Source of the DNA: Marinobacter sp. B9-2 | Lineage (GTDB): Bacteria; Pseudomonadota; Gammaproteobacteria; Pseudomonadales; Oleiphilaceae | Assembly (NCBI GenBank): GCA_003030785.1 | Contig: PYVH01000018.1 | Coordinates: forward strand, 1-43,393 | Length of the DNA stretch: 43,393 nucleotides | Direction of reading: 5' to 3' | Shown: positions 43,250-43,393 of the stretch, piece after piece | Layout of the letters: the number at the start of each line of letters is the position of its first letter | How positions within the stretch are numbered: the first letter of the stretch is position 1 | Notes under the pieces: model-generated | Database searches by the model: none | What the model saw: the letters and a program-made list of their open reading frames with translations, nothing else | What the model was told of the DNA's origin: nothing | Position numbers and translations under genes: made by a program

Positions 43250-43393
43250 ATGAACATTATGATGAATCGCATCAAGTGGGTTGTGGGTGCCTCAGCCTTA
43301 ACGCTTGCCTCGGGAGCCGGCGCCGCCGGTACTGGCGTTCAGGCCGAACCGGACTGGACGCTGCCGATACACGACAACCAGGTGTTTGGCCAG
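43250..43393 (+). CDS. copB: Copper resistance protein B, outer membrane (partial)
   Basis: The frame opens at an ATG at 43250 with GGGATAGGGG just upstream, directly after copA. A signal peptide (about 1-25, MNRIKWVVGASALTLASGAG) leads into EPDWTLPIHDNQVFG, the start of the CopB/PcoB barrel (compare family DNxxFG). It is cut by the window edge after 48 codons. CopB is the outer-membrane partner of CopA. ATGs at 43259 and 43262 are alternative starts. Confidence 0.8.
   Translation, partial: MNIMMNRIKWVVGASALTLASGAGAAGTGVQAEPDWTLPIHDNQVFGQ

Overview
The window reads as part of a metal-resistance and stress island from a Gram-negative, probably marine or halophilic gammaproteobacterium. The grounds are many outer-membrane beta-barrels, RND and ABC envelope transporters, a BCCT osmolyte carrier, a TorF-type porin, a Pho-type porin and moderate-to-high GC. 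A Marinobacter-like host is my inference; nothing in the sequence names it. No rRNA, tRNA, CRISPR array, integrase or insertion sequence was seen.

Layout. (1) 1-5.4 kb, minus strand: DUF2933 protein, a RHPxYxG-type membrane methyltransferase, an EamA permease, a LolA-like protein, a truncated ABC ATPase and a fused double FtsX/MacB permease that runs off the left edge. (2) 5.5-10 kb: an ATP-grasp-like protein, then a nickel/cobalt-type cluster (anchor protein, HupE/UreJ protein, His-rich protein, a damaged CDF exporter and a truncated CsoR/RcnR-type repressor) with two G/C-tract palindromic operators. (3) 10-18.4 kb: BCCT transporter, a 42-residue membrane protein, a D-2-hydroxyacid dehydrogenase, a CPC-type copper ATPase, and divergent from it an archaeal-type (type II) GAPDH and a phospholipase-D-like protein, then DUF302. 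(4) 18.4-24 kb: an RND/MMPL exporter operon (DUF2892, RND, LolA-like, outer-membrane protein) divergent from a SqrR/BigR-like ArsR regulator. (5) 24-26.8 kb: porin plus two cytochromes c, and a second methyltransferase. (6) 27-36.3 kb: a CPD-type copper ATPase, a four-helix protein, and a tight operon of AMP-phosphorylase-like, PRPP-synthetase-like, beta-CASP metallo-beta-lactamase and divergent phosphoketolase genes. (7) 36.4-43.4 kb: a merA remnant, a small unknown protein, three barrels (one with a Pho box), and copA-copB running off the right edge.

The main result of reading between the genes is a repeated regulatory element: two TTCAGKY-like half-sites spaced 11 bp apart, always pointing toward the downstream gene. 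It lies upstream of the multicopper oxidase copA, both copper ATPases (one copy degenerate), the porin-cytochrome operon, the four-helix/AMP-phosphorylase operon, the GAPDH-PLD pair and the DUF2933 operon. This pattern is typical of OmpR/PhoB-family response-regulator sites. It would place archaeal-type carbon and nucleotide enzymes in the same regulon as copper detoxification. No matching regulator gene is in the window.

The metabolic genes (AMP phosphorylase, PRPP synthetase, divergent phosphoketolase, type II GAPDH, possibly the 2-hydroxyacid dehydrogenase) could form a nucleotide-to-triose/acetyl-phosphate energy-salvage route used under metal or redox stress. That is inference from family and context. 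The window also holds an unusual number of broken genes (ABC ATPase, beta-propeller remnant, CDF, CsoR-type repressor, merA), each looking like a short internal deletion.
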